Origin: an uncultured Aquimonas sp.
Lineage (GTDB): Bacteria; Pseudomonadota; Gammaproteobacteria; Xanthomonadales; Xanthomonadaceae
NCBI RefSeq assembly: GCF_937888285.1
Contig: NZ_CALART010000097.1
Coordinates: 1 to 64,000, forward strand
DNA length: 64,000 bases
Direction: 5' to 3'
Shown one piece after another: positions 16,840 through 25,859 of this stretch. The notes beneath the pieces were generated by a model that ran no database searches, had not been told where the DNA came from, and saw only the letters and a program-made list of their open reading frames with translations. Numbering within the stretch: position 1 is the first letter of the stretch; every line of letters starts with the position of its first letter. Made by a program: the position numbers and the translations under genes.

Positions 16840-17369
16840 TGTTCGTTTTCCTGTTCGGGAAGGCCCAGGGCCTGGCGCAGCAGGTGCATGCCGCGGTGCA
16901 GGTTCACGCGAACGCTTCCCGGCGTCAGTCCGGTCCGCTCCGCGATTTCAGGGCCAGACAGTCCTTCAACCAGCCTCAGCATCAGCGTGAGGCGATAGGC
17001 CTCGGGAAGTGCCTTCAACGCGCGGAGCGCGCGTTCGGCATCCGCACGATCCTCGTGAGCAGCGACTCCTGATGCGCCATCGACCTCAACGCCAGTGAGT
17101 GGTGACGGCCGGCGCGCGAGGTCTGCTGCCGCGCGTCGCGCGATGCTGAGCAGCCAACCGCCAAATGCAGCGTCGTCGCGCAACGCAGGAAGGTGCTGCA
17201 GCGCGGTTTCGAACACCTGTTGCGTCAGGTCTTCGGCATCGGCCGGGGTGGCGCGACCGAGCAGGACGCCATGCACCACGGGTGCGTAACGACTGAACAG
17301 CGCCGCCCAAGCATGTGGGTCGCCTTGACGCGCCTGGCGTACCCAGTGGGCGGTGCTGCTGGACTCCAT
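16836..17369 (-). CDS. ECF sigma-70 factor paired with FecR protein
   Basis: A 177-residue ECF sigma factor. Region 2 covers about residues 20-90, with the DAEDLTQQVFETALQHL signature. Region 4 covers about 115-165, with LPEAYRLTLMLRLVEGLSGPEIA followed by a helix-turn-helix containing GSVRVNLHRGMHLLR. There are no accessory domains. It heads an operon with the FecR regulator, the dioxygenase-like protein and cytochrome b561; such factors usually transcribe their own operon. Confidence 0.9.
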   Translation of the reverse strand: MESSSTAHWVRQARQGDPHAWAALFSRYAPVVHGVLLGRATPADAEDLTQQVFETALQHLPALRDDAAFGGWLLSIARRAAADLARRPSPLTGVEVDGASGVAAHEDRADAERALRALKALPEAYRLTLMLRLVEGLSGPEIAERTGLTPGSVRVNLHRGMHLLRQALGLPEQENEQ

Positions 17370-17505
17370 CCGATCTGGCTCCCTGCGAATTCACACGCTT
17401 TCAGGACGCGCCGGCGGGGTCGACCGTTAACACGGCGTATCGCCCTCCGTCCCCGCGGCCTTGCGGCATGGTGGCGCGACGAGGGCGAGGGTCAGCCTGG
17501 GCGAG

Positions 17506-17528
17506 GGACAGGTCTTGTTTTGACACAT
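17506..17528 (-). repeat. vapC-tail repeat, copy 3
   Basis: On the minus strand this reads TGTCAAAACAAGACCTGTCC. It lies downstream of the third decayed vapC tail, about 3.6 kb from copy 2 and in the same orientation. Confidence 0.8.
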
Positions 17529-17536
17529 GCCCCGGC

Positions 17537-17659
17537 TCAACCCCACCGCAGATCCACCAGCACCGCCCCGTCTCCCAAAGGGTGCACCACCTTCCGCGTC
17601 ACTAGCGGCGCTGAGAGAACACCGGCGATGGCAGCGCACCTGCCGTCGGGTGCGCCCAT
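17537..17659 (-). pseudogene. vapC 3'-end remnant, copy 3
   Basis: About 40 codons survive in one frame: GAPDGRCAAIAGVLSAPLVT, then GAVLVDLRWG and a stop. This is the C-terminal third of a PIN-domain toxin. It has drifted further than copies 1 and 2; the glycine/aspartate residues and VLVD core remain. No upstream toxin sequence or antitoxin is left. Confidence 0.65.
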
Positions 17660-17734
17660 CGGTCGACCGGCGCGCCATGCAACCGGGCACTGCAGTGCCC
17701 ATACCCGTGGGGCCCTCATCCCCGAGAAGTCGAC

Positions 17735-18637
17735 ATGCTGATCCATGCCTCACGCGGATTCTCCCTGCTGCTCCTGGCCGCATTTGCCCTACCGCTGCGC
17801 GCGGGCGATCCCATTGAGGCTGCTGCTGCGGCCATTCTGGAGCGTCACGCCGAGGCGCCTCTGCTGGTGCTGGGCGAGCTGCACGGTACGGTCGAAGCGC
17901 CGGCCCTGGTCGCCACGCTGGCGGCGCGTCTGCTCGATTCCGGAGCGCTCACCGTGGCGCTGGAAATTCCCGCACAGGAGCAGGCACGGCTTGACGCCTA
18001 TCTGGCCTCCGACGGATCGACGCGGGCCCAGCGCGAGCTGCTTGATGGCGAGTTCTGGCAGCGCGCACCGGAACGCAGCGACGGTCGACGCAGCCGGGCG
18101 ATGTTCGCGCTGATCGAACAGCTGCGACGGCTGCGCGCCACGCATCCGGAACTCCACCTGCTGGCGTTCGATGACACCGGCGTCTTCGATCACACGCGCA
18201 GCCGCGATGCCTTGATGTCCGACGCCCTGCGCGCCGCGCGGGCAGCGCACCCGGAGGCGAAGCTGCTGGTGTTGACTGGCAACTACCATGCGCGCCTCGA
18301 TCAGTCGGCACGCGCACGCTCCGGCGATCGCTGGATCCAACCGCCGCTGCCGATGACCGCACAGCTGCAGGATCTCGGCGCGATCAGCATCAAGCTGAGC
18401 GCGGTCGAAGGTGAGCAGTGGGCCTGCCGCAAACCCACCGCCCCTTGCGGAGTCATCCCCCTGCCGCGGCCTGCGTTTGCGCCCAGCAGTTCCGGCCTTG
18501 CGGCGTCGAACGCGGCCACGGCAGCCGAGCCCGTGCGTGTGTGGTCCGGTGGCACCAGTTTCCATCTGGAGATCGAGCTGCCGCGCCTGAATGCCTCCGA
18601 GCCGATCGCGCTGGACGACGCCTTGCCCGCGCGCTGA
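17735..18637 (+). CDS. Exported ChaN/Tiki-superfamily protein
   Basis: A 300-residue protein with a signal peptide (about 1-23) and the pattern of the ChaN-like haem-binding-uptake/Tiki superfamily. GELHGTVEAPALV (E48 and H50 conserved) opens the fold, and TGNYHARL near residue 190 supplies the second histidine motif. Family members include haem-binding lipoproteins and Tiki-type metalloproteases; the motifs do not decide between them. No lipobox cysteine is visible, so this one is probably soluble and periplasmic. Two cysteines in the C-terminal third may form a disulfide. It appears to be a single-gene unit. Confidence 0.7.
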   Translation: MLIHASRGFSLLLLAAFALPLRAGDPIEAAAAAILERHAEAPLLVLGELHGTVEAPALVATLAARLLDSGALTVALEIPAQEQARLDAYLASDGSTRAQRELLDGEFWQRAPERSDGRRSRAMFALIEQLRRLRATHPELHLLAFDDTGVFDHTRSRDALMSDALRAARAAHPEAKLLVLTGNYHARLDQSARARSGDRWIQPPLPMTAQLQDLGAISIKLSAVEGEQWACRKPTAPCGVIPLPRPAFAPSSSGLAASNAATAAEPVRVWSGGTSFHLEIELPRLNASEPIALDDALPAR

Positions 18638-19171
18638 GGAAATTCCTGGGCGACGCGCCTCGGCGAACGCTTTGTTGCCCGCATCGGGTGAGACCAGCCG
18701 CCAGCTCGGCGTCCGCTGCAGGCGATGACCGAGTCCAGACTTTGGCTGATGGCGGGCCGGGGCCCAGCCTATGCTCCGTGGATTCCGTGGCCAGGTTTCA
18801 GGTCAGGACGGCCAGGGTGCACCCCAGGCTCGGCGATGTGCGCTTTCCACTGTGCGCTCTCTCTGTCGCAGCGAGGCCTGACACCCCTGGGCCGCGACGC
18901 CCGGCGCGCGTGAGTGGCATCAAGCAACTGCCAACATGGGCCAAGGGGTGCCTGCGGACAGGTTCATCGACCGTTGTCGGCCACAGGCCTCGGCCCGCCC
19001 TCTGCGCGTCCCCGCAGGCGGTGCAGTACCGTTCATGCTCGGAATTTTCTCGCTGGTCGGAGAGTGGCCGCGCGTTGTCGCCTGCGGCCGCGTTCCTGCG
19101 CCCGGTTCTCCTGCCCGGTACTCGCGCGTTGATGTGCGAAACCGGCCGACCCCACCTTGCGGAGAACGCCG
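18638..19171. other. Intergenic with one degenerate GGTGGGCC palindrome
   Basis: 534 bases without a supported gene. A diverged member of the palindrome family, ATGGCGGGCCGGGGCCCA, lies at 18749-18773. The 3' end carries the ribosome-binding site of the next gene. Confidence 0.6.
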
Positions 19172-20479
19172 ATGCCCCTGCGCCAGATCGCCAGCCGCCT
19201 GTCGACTGCCTGTTTCCTGATCGCCTTTTCCAGCTCCGAGCCAGCGCAGGCGGAGGTGCAGACCCTGCCCTCCTCCGCAGATCTCGCGGTGGTTCCGGAA
19301 CTGGTGACCGCCGAGACCCCGGGCGACTTCCTGCTCGCCTTTGGCACCCGCACCGGTGCCTACGCGGTGCCGGTGGTGGACGGCGAACTGCATCCCAGCC
19401 AGAGCCTGGTGCCGACGGGCTGGGGCCTCTTTCCCGCCGCTTCGGTCCAGCTCAGCCGCATGCCGGGGCGGGGCATGCAGCTCGCCTTCGCCCAGGACAA
19501 CCGCGCAGCGATTCCCTCCCTCACGCTGTGGTCGTCGGTGCTGGACAACAGCCTCAGGCCATCGGCGCCGGTGCGGATGCATTTCGCAGGCCCCGGCTCA
19601 CGGGCCAGGCCCGCCGAGATCGACGTGCTTGCCGACGCTTCGGATGAGGTCTGCTGCAGTCTCGTCGCCTGGACCTACCCCGAAGCGCACCTGGCGCAAC
19701 TCGAACTGCGCAATGCGCGCGGCGAGCGCGTCGCCAGTCATGAGTTCACGGTGGACGGCAGCACCGACGCGCGCGTGCGCCGGCCGTCGTTGGCCTATCA
19801 GGCCGATGCCGGCTTCTTCCTGGTCGCCTACGAAACCCGGCGCGATATCCGCGTGCGGCCGGTGTACGCAACGCGAACCTCTAACGGAAGCGGCAGCTTC
19901 AAGTCGATCGGCGCTGACCTGATCGTCGCCACCAAGACCCAGCCGGCCCGCTACGAGGACCTGGTCGACGGCCATCCGCACGTCGCCTACTCGGCCGAGC
20001 TGCGCCAGTTCCTTGTGACCTGGCTCGACCACACGAGTAGCACGGGCACTGCGCGACGGGTGATGGCGCGCGCCTTGACCCGCGCGGGCGTGCCCAGTGG
20101 CGCCAGCTTCGTCGTGCAGACCAGCTGCGCGCCCAGCAACTGGACCTGCCTGCTGACGCGTCCGACCGCCGACGGCGCCCCGCAGGTATTCGCGATGCCC
20201 GGTGGCTTCCAGCTGAGCTTCGCCGCCATGCCCTGGAACCAGGCGGGTCGTTCCTGGGGCGTGCTGGGCTTTCGGCTCACGGCCGCCAGCAGCGGTTTCA
20301 ACCTGAGCTCGCAATGGCTGCCGGGCAGCCTGGAGCAAGCGCGGATCAGCGCATTGCGCACGGCCTACGACGCGCGCTCCGGCATCGCTGCGGCGACGTG
20401 GCTGGCTACCACCCGCGACCCAGCGGGCCCGCTGGTTTTCGAGGAGACCTCGCTGAAGTTCGCCGACTTCCTGCCGTAG
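19172..20479 (+). CDS. Uncharacterised exported protein
   Basis: A 435-residue protein with a signal peptide (about 1-27, ending AQAE) and no recognised domain. The body alternates short hydrophobic strands with polar turns and repeats W/F-containing motifs such as SLAYQADAGFFLVAYETR and HVAYSAELRQFLVTWLD, about 80 residues apart. This looks like blades of a beta-propeller. It ends KFADFLP, without the GFE signature seen in other exported proteins here. GGAGAA six bases before the ATG fixes the start. Confidence 0.65.
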   Translation: MPLRQIASRLSTACFLIAFSSSEPAQAEVQTLPSSADLAVVPELVTAETPGDFLLAFGTRTGAYAVPVVDGELHPSQSLVPTGWGLFPAASVQLSRMPGRGMQLAFAQDNRAAIPSLTLWSSVLDNSLRPSAPVRMHFAGPGSRARPAEIDVLADASDEVCCSLVAWTYPEAHLAQLELRNARGERVASHEFTVDGSTDARVRRPSLAYQADAGFFLVAYETRRDIRVRPVYATRTSNGSGSFKSIGADLIVATKTQPARYEDLVDGHPHVAYSAELRQFLVTWLDHTSSTGTARRVMARALTRAGVPSGASFVVQTSCAPSNWTCLLTRPTADGAPQVFAMPGGFQLSFAAMPWNQAGRSWGVLGFRLTAASSGFNLSSQWLPGSLEQARISALRTAYDARSGIAAATWLATTRDPAGPLVFEETSLKFADFLP

Positions 20480-21037
20480 CCGGGCAGCGCGCAGCTGCGG
20501 AGCGACGCGGGGCACGCGACGCGGTTCGACCATCGTGTGCGCCGCGACGGTCCACCGCATTTGCTGGGCCTTGGCCCCGCGCAGCGCTGAAGCGCGCTCC
20601 GGTGAATCCGACGACGGGGGCGCGTGGCGAAGGCGCAGCGATGACCAGGGCCAGGTTTCGGGCCAGGGTGAACCAGGGCCCATCCGATGGCAGACGCGAG
20701 GCGCAGCAGCCCGGAGGGCTTGGCGGGTGGTCCAGCTGCTGGCTTCAAGCCACTTGCAACTCGAGCACGCGGCCATCAGGCGATGCCGTGAGAGCACGGC
20801 GAGCGTGAAGCTGCGGGTGGGCCGGTGCCCACCCTATGGCGTTCGCAGGATGCGGCAGCCCCGACGTGACACCGCTTGGTAGACGACGCAGCGGAAGCGC
20901 ATGCTCTCCGTGAGACTGGCGAGGCCTGCGCCGTGGCCGGAGCACGATGCCGCGGCCGATGGGGGAATGTCGGAGGGGGGCACGCCAGTCCGTATCGGCA
21001 CCACGGGAACTGTTCGTCCACGTCCAAGGGGAAGGTC
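20480..21037. other. Intergenic with two palindrome copies
   Basis: 558 bases without a supported gene. A degenerate copy of the GGTGGGCC palindrome lies at 20667-20690 and a better one (GGTGGGCCGGTGCCCACC core) at 20815-20839. Confidence 0.6.
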
Positions 21038-22654
21038 ATGCGTGTGCTGCTCTGTGTGCTCTGTCTGCTGTTGGGAACGTCTGCGCTGGCGCAGACCTCG
21101 GCGGTTCTGAACGCCAGCCCGGGTCCCAGCGACAACGGAAACTCGGCGGGTGCCGCCCTGCTGTTCGATCTTGAAGCCTCGACAGGCGTTGTCATCACCG
21201 GCTTCAGTACCGCCAGCAGTGCCCTGCCCGGTGCCACCTACCAGGTCACCGTGCATACGCGTCCGGGTACGGCGCTGGGTGGCCCGGTCAGCACGGGGCC
21301 CGGCAGCTCGCCCGACGGCTGGCGGAATCTCGGCAGCTTCACCGTGACCCAGGGCAGCGGCGAGGTCTCGCTACCGATCGCGCTGCCCTCGATCGCCATC
21401 GGGGCGGGGCAGACGCTGGGCGTCGCGGTGGTGTTTCCGGTGGGTCTGTCGGTGCGCTACGTGGGCATGGGCACACCGCCCATCCAGGCATTCTCCGACG
21501 GCAGCTTGACCCTGCGCAGCGGCGACGCGCGCTCCGCTCCGTTTACCACCGGAGGCGACTTCTTCTCGTCGCGCACGCTGGTCGGCAGCATCGAGTACCG
21601 GCTGGCGGACCCCACCCTGAACGCCAATCCAGGGCCGACGAACAACTCCGGCCTGGTCAACTCGGCGATGTTCTTCAACCTGCAGTCGGATACCGGCGCT
21701 GTGCTCCAGGGCCTGACCACGGCGACCACGTCGCCGCCCGGCACGCTGTTCCTGATCGATGTCTACACCCGGCAGGGGACGGCCCTGGGCAATGTGCCGG
21801 GGGCGGGCCCGGCCACATCGTCCGCCGGCTGGACCTTCCGCGGCACGGCGACCGGCATCCAGGGCGCCGGCGAGCTCACTCAACCGATGACGCTACCGAG
21901 CATTGCGGTACCCGCCGGACAGACGGTCGGCGTGGGCCTCGTCTACCGCGGGGTGCAGCCGCGCTACTTTGGAACGGCCGAAGCACCCATCGAGACCTAC
22001 GGCACGCCGACGCTGACCTTGACCACCGGCGATGCGCTGTCGTCCCCCTTCAGCTCCGGCGCCCAGGTGTTCTCCTCGCGTGCGCTGGTCGGCAACCTGA
22101 TCTGGCAGCCGGCCGGTCTGCCGCTTGGGCTCCACCCGGGGCCTGCGGACAACGGCAACAATTCCGGCACGGGCCAGTTCTTCGATGTGGTCGGCCCGTC
22201 GGATGCAGCGATTCGCGGTTTCCGCGTATCGACTGACGCCCCCCCCAACAGCACGTTCCAGGTTCAGATCCATACACGCAATGGCACTGCGCTGGGTGGC
22301 ACTTCGAGCACGGGCCCCGGCAGCAGCAGCGCCGGCTGGACCCTGCACTCAACGTCCACCGTCACCCAGAGCGCCACGGGCCGCCTGTCGCAGCCCTTCA
22401 TCATTCCGGAAATCCCGCTGGTGGCCGGACAGATTCGGGGCATCGGCGTGGTGATCACCGGGGCAGGCCCTGACTATCGTGGCGTTGGCAGTGGCTCCGT
22501 GGCGACCTATTCGACAAGCGGCGTCGAGGTCACCACTGGCGAGGCTCGCACCCAGCCATTCACGACCGGGGGCCAGCTGTTCCAGGGGCGCCAGTTCTTC
22601 GGCACCCTGTACTTCCGGCGCAACGAGCTGGTGTTCCGCAACGGCTTCGAGTGA
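21038..22654 (+). CDS. Exported triple-repeat protein with GFE C-terminus
   Basis: A 538-residue protein with a signal peptide (MRVLLCVLCLLLGTSALAQ) followed by three diverged repeats of about 170 residues. Each opens with a xPGPxxN motif (SPGPSDNGNS, NPGPTNNSGL, HPGPADNGNN). Each contains a VHTRPGTALGG-like segment and a GQTxGVxxV segment, and ends near TTGxxFxxRxxxGxxxxR. The fold is probably beta-sandwich; function unknown. The protein ends LVFRNGFE, shared with other exported proteins in the window. AAGGGGAAGG lies a few bases before the ATG. An open frame continues 160 bases upstream but lacks a signal peptide. Confidence 0.75.
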   Translation: MRVLLCVLCLLLGTSALAQTSAVLNASPGPSDNGNSAGAALLFDLEASTGVVITGFSTASSALPGATYQVTVHTRPGTALGGPVSTGPGSSPDGWRNLGSFTVTQGSGEVSLPIALPSIAIGAGQTLGVAVVFPVGLSVRYVGMGTPPIQAFSDGSLTLRSGDARSAPFTTGGDFFSSRTLVGSIEYRLADPTLNANPGPTNNSGLVNSAMFFNLQSDTGAVLQGLTTATTSPPGTLFLIDVYTRQGTALGNVPGAGPATSSAGWTFRGTATGIQGAGELTQPMTLPSIAVPAGQTVGVGLVYRGVQPRYFGTAEAPIETYGTPTLTLTTGDALSSPFSSGAQVFSSRALVGNLIWQPAGLPLGLHPGPADNGNNSGTGQFFDVVGPSDAAIRGFRVSTDAPPNSTFQVQIHTRNGTALGGTSSTGPGSSSAGWTLHSTSTVTQSATGRLSQPFIIPEIPLVAGQIRGIGVVITGAGPDYRGVGSGSVATYSTSGVEVTTGEARTQPFTTGGQLFQGRQFFGTLYFRRNELVFRNGFE

Positions 22655-22674
22655 GCGGGCAGGCCGGCAGCAGC

Positions 22675-22699
22675 GATAGGGTGGGCCCTGGCCCACCAG
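22675..22699 (-). repeat. GGTGGGCC palindrome, reverse orientation
   Basis: The core reads GGTGGGCCAGGGCCCACC on the minus strand, 20 bases after the triple-repeat gene. A forward copy lies 93 bases further on. Confidence 0.8.
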
Positions 22700-22791
22700 G
22701 GCTTGGGCTCACTCGGTGTGCAGCGCGTTCGAGCTCGCCGCTTGGCGCGGGCGGTGCTCGCCGGCGCTGACCGGGGGCCACGGTGAAGTTC

Positions 22792-22815
22792 ATGGTGGGC
22801 CAGGGCCCACCCTAT
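22792..22815 (+). repeat. GGTGGGCC palindrome, forward orientation
   Basis: A perfect family member, ATGGTGGGCCAGGGCCCACC followed by CTATG. With the copy at 22675 it forms a head-to-head pair between two convergent genes. Confidence 0.85.
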
Positions 22816-22929
22816 GGCACCTCGCGGAGGGTTTGTTCGCGTGGGGGACCGGATTTCGCCCCTGCTGCCAGCCCCGCGCAGCGCAGAAGGAGATGCGGAA
22901 GATCCGCAAGCCCTGCGCGCAGCCTCGGC

Positions 22930-24096
22930 CTACCGCGCGGCTGCGGCTTCGAGCGATGCCAGGCCTTCCTCGGCGATCGCGCGGCGCACCCCCTGCGCGT
23001 CCTGCAGGATCGCTTCCAGCGCCAGCCGGTGCGCCTTGGGCAAGGCCTCGGCGGCTGGCACGGCGACATCCGGAACCACGCCGACGCCCTCCCAGTGGGT
23101 GCCGGTGAGGGTGTTGGCGACGATCTGCATGGGGATGAAGGCGACGAAGCCGTGGGCCAGCGGTCGGTAGCCGCCGGGTGTCGCCGCACCCGCGGTGGTC
23201 TCGCCGACCAGGGTGGCGCGCCGCATCGCCTGCAGGTCGTAGGCGAACTCTTCAGCGCCCGAGCCGGTGTCCTTGTCGACCAGCACGAACACGGGTCGGT
23301 CGGTGTAGGCGGGCGTGCGCGGCTCGGCGTAGTAGGTGCGGTCGGGTGCCGCCTCGTCGCTGCCCTGCACGCGCACCGTGGGCGTGCGCGCGCTGACGAA
23401 ATGGCCGATCACGTTGGCCACGCCGGCGGGTTCACCGCCCGGTGCGCCGCGCACGTCGACGATCAGGGCGCCGGTATGCGCGAGCATGCCCATCGCCAGC
23501 GCCAGCTGCTCGGCGCTGGGTGCGGCATCGAGGAACATGCGGATGCGCAGGTAGCCGACATTGCCCGGCAGCCAGCGCACTTCAGGCACCTCGCCGCCGC
23601 GCAGGCGCACCTCTTCATGGAAGGCGGCGACGTCCTCGGCCGAGGGCGGCGCCTCGCTGAAGCCGGCCACCACCTCGGGCCCGAAGTAGCGCGCGCGGAA
23701 GTGGCCGTCATCAACGATCGGGGTGATCTTCTGCTCGATCAGCGCCAGCAGTTCGGCTGCGGTGCGGGCCTCGCGAAATGCGCCCTGCTGTTCCAGCGCC
23801 TCGATCTCCGCCGCGGCCACGCGGCCGCGCGCGCGGAAAGCGAAACGTTCGCGCAGCACCTGCGCCAGGGACAGCACCACGTCGCGCGTTTCGGCCGGGC
23901 TGAGGCTGACTGCGGCGGGGTCCGGGGGCGGGCCGGGCTGCGCGAACACGGCGCTGGCGCAGAAGCTCAGGGCCATCAGCAGGGCGCATAGCGGCCCCGC
24001 CGTGCAACTCGCCCTTAGCGCCTTTGCGCGCGGGTGACTGCGGCTTCCCGAAGTCCAGGCTCGCAGGCCGCGTCCAATGCTCGTCCCTGTGCTCAT
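22930..24096 (-). CDS. Exported S41-family (IRBP/CtpA-like) serine peptidase
   Basis: A 388-residue protein with a long N-region and signal segment (ending near SAVFAQ), then an N-terminal helical domain and the S41 catalytic domain without a clear PDZ. The nucleophile motif is DTGSGAEEFAYDLQA (about residue 275), followed by ATLVGETTAGAATPGG, typical of IRBP-like S41 peptidases. The start at 24096 is preferred because GGAGGATCAACCG gives an ideal ribosome-binding site before it; the ATG five codons upstream overlaps that site. The promoter is shared with the divergent DUF3828 gene. Confidence 0.82.
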   Translation of the reverse strand: MSTGTSIGRGLRAWTSGSRSHPRAKALRASCTAGPLCALLMALSFCASAVFAQPGPPPDPAAVSLSPAETRDVVLSLAQVLRERFAFRARGRVAAAEIEALEQQGAFREARTAAELLALIEQKITPIVDDGHFRARYFGPEVVAGFSEAPPSAEDVAAFHEEVRLRGGEVPEVRWLPGNVGYLRIRMFLDAAPSAEQLALAMGMLAHTGALIVDVRGAPGGEPAGVANVIGHFVSARTPTVRVQGSDEAAPDRTYYAEPRTPAYTDRPVFVLVDKDTGSGAEEFAYDLQAMRRATLVGETTAGAATPGGYRPLAHGFVAFIPMQIVANTLTGTHWEGVGVVPDVAVPAAEALPKAHRLALEAILQDAQGVRRAIAEEGLASLEAAAAR

Positions 24097-24319
24097 CGGT
24101 TGATCCTCCATGCACCACCGGGCGGCAGCGCTTCAAGGCCGTTGGATACGTTGGGCGAGCGTCCGGTTGCAGGCCAAGGCAGCGTTGCCACTCCGCCCTG
24201 GGCCGAGCGACGGCGCGTTGATGGGCCTCGGGCGATTCCACATCGCTCTGTGGCCGAGGCTTCAGCCGGGCGCTGTCGTCAAACGGGCGACCAACCTCCG
24301 CACGAGTGGCGCCAACGCG

Positions 24320-24727
24320 ATGGCCCTGGTCGCGGAGCTCTACCGCGCCTATGCCTGGGAGGTGGTCATCGCCGAGCCCTTGCAGGGCTCCGGGCTGTTC
24401 GGTGAGCCGCGTGAGGTAATGGCGCGCTTCCTCGCGCCCGAACTCGTCGAAGGCGTGCTCGCCGACCGTCAGCGCAGCGCGGAGAGCGGCGACATCGGCG
24501 TGCTGGATTACGCGCCGATGTGGGCGTCGCAGGACCCGGGGGCCAGCGAGCTGCGGGTCGAGGCCGGTGCGCAGCCGACCGAAGTACGCGTCGAGTTCAT
24601 CTACCCGGGCAACGGCCAGCGGGTTGGCATCGACTATCGCCTGGTGCAGACCGCGCAGGGCTGGCGCGTGCTCGATATCAGATCGGATGGCGGCGACTGG
24701 CTGCTTGAGCGGCTGCGGCGGGAGTAG
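24320..24727 (+). CDS. Small DUF3828-like protein, possibly 5'-truncated
   Basis: A 135-residue open frame. The region after LVAELYRAYAWEVV resembles DUF3828 proteins, which are usually exported lipoprotein-like folds that start immediately after a signal peptide. The core includes FLAPELVEGVLADRQRS, PMWASQDPG and a final DWLLERL. No signal peptide is visible from this ATG. The frame is open for 210 bases upstream, but that part is arginine-rich and unlike an export signal. Either the protein is cytosolic here or the 5' end of an exported gene has been lost. Confidence 0.5.
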   Translation: MALVAELYRAYAWEVVIAEPLQGSGLFGEPREVMARFLAPELVEGVLADRQRSAESGDIGVLDYAPMWASQDPGASELRVEAGAQPTEVRVEFIYPGNGQRVGIDYRLVQTAQGWRVLDIRSDGGDWLLERLRRE

Positions 24728-24982
24728 CCGGACTGCGCGCCGGACAGCGCTGATGAATGCGGAGCATCGCTCGCTGCCAGGGCGTCAGGCACCCGACCTC
24801 GCGAAGGTCGGAAGCCAGTGGAGGTGGGTGGCGCCGCCCGGACCATCCGCCAATGCTTCAAGCCAGGACCGGCAGCGTGGCGACCCTCGGAGCGAAGCGT
24901 CGAACACGTGTCCGACGGCAGCGCCTCGCGGAGGCGCTGCCCGAAGCATGGCTTGCCCGAGACACCCTGCTTGCCGTGCCAA
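24728..24982. other. Intergenic between convergent genes
   Basis: 255 bases with no gene or recognised repeat. A few short stems occur but none is followed by a T-run. Confidence 0.4.
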
Positions 24983-25624
24983 TCAGCGCGTCGGCGGTGG
25001 CGGAGTCTCGAAGCCGTCGAGGAAGATTTCCGGCGCCAGGTTGACCACGCCGGCGCGCAGATTGTCGACCGTCGGCCAGAGGAATCCGCCGGCCGGCTGT
25101 ACGGACCGCACCGTGAGAGAGGTAATGGTTCCGTTGCTGACGAAACCGCGGAAGGTGGTCTGTTGGGGCCCGAGCAGGGTCAGGGTTTCGGTGTCGCCCA
25201 GGCTGTCGACAACTTCAATAATGATGTCGCCGGCGGTGTAAAGACCCGAGATGTTGGAGCCGAAGAACTGGCCGCCGATGGCATTGATGGCCGGGGCGAA
25301 ACCGTCGAACCGGATGAGGTCGGTGGCGGTGTTCAGGGACAGGAATGGATCCGCAGTGGTACCAGCGCCGAAGAAGTTGGTTTGTGCGCCCTCCGGCGTC
25401 GTTGCATTCGCGGTGTACGCGTAGGGCGGAATGCCGCGGGTCAGCGGGCTCGGCGTCGAGCCGGTCACCGAGAATCCGGCGTAGTCGTCGACGGCGATGC
25501 CGCTGACCACTGCATCGAACTCGGCCACGCTCTGCACCACCGTGATCTCCGCCTGCGCGGCCTGGGCCATGGCCAGCGCACACACGGTGCCGCACAGCAC
25601 ACCCCACGTGGATCGATTCTTCAT
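24983..25624 (-). CDS. Exported protein with near-C-terminal DGFE motif
   Basis: A 213-residue protein with a signal peptide (about 1-26, MAQAAQAE) and a single beta-rich domain that looks like the metalloprotease- or PEP-associated all-beta families. It has alternating strands such as DLIRFDGFAPAINAIGGQFF and GDIIIEVVDSLGDTETLTLL. It ends EIFLDGFETPPPPTR, a variant of the GFE signature in which seven residues follow. AAGGGGGAAGG before the ATG makes 25624 the start; a frame open another 300 bases upstream has no signal. Function unknown. Confidence 0.7.
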   Translation of the reverse strand: MKNRSTWGVLCGTVCALAMAQAAQAEITVVQSVAEFDAVVSGIAVDDYAGFSVTGSTPSPLTRGIPPYAYTANATTPEGAQTNFFGAGTTADPFLSLNTATDLIRFDGFAPAINAIGGQFFGSNISGLYTAGDIIIEVVDSLGDTETLTLLGPQQTTFRGFVSNGTITSLTVRSVQPAGGFLWPTVDNLRAGVVNLAPEIFLDGFETPPPPTR

Positions 25625-25859
25625 GCCTTCCCCCTTTGGATTGATGAACCTCGTGCGCTGATTCGCAGCGCGCACGAGCGGACGGAGTGTGCTCAGCAGC
25701 ACGTCACCCAGCAAGTGTTTTGTGCGCTCCATCACACCTGTCAAGCCGATGTGCAGCGCTGGCAGGGGCGAGGCCTCGCTGGCGGCGCGCAGCGCGACGG
25801 GCGCGCTCGGGCTGCTGTGCAGGCGTATCCTCCGCGCCCCCCTTTTCCGAGATCGACCG

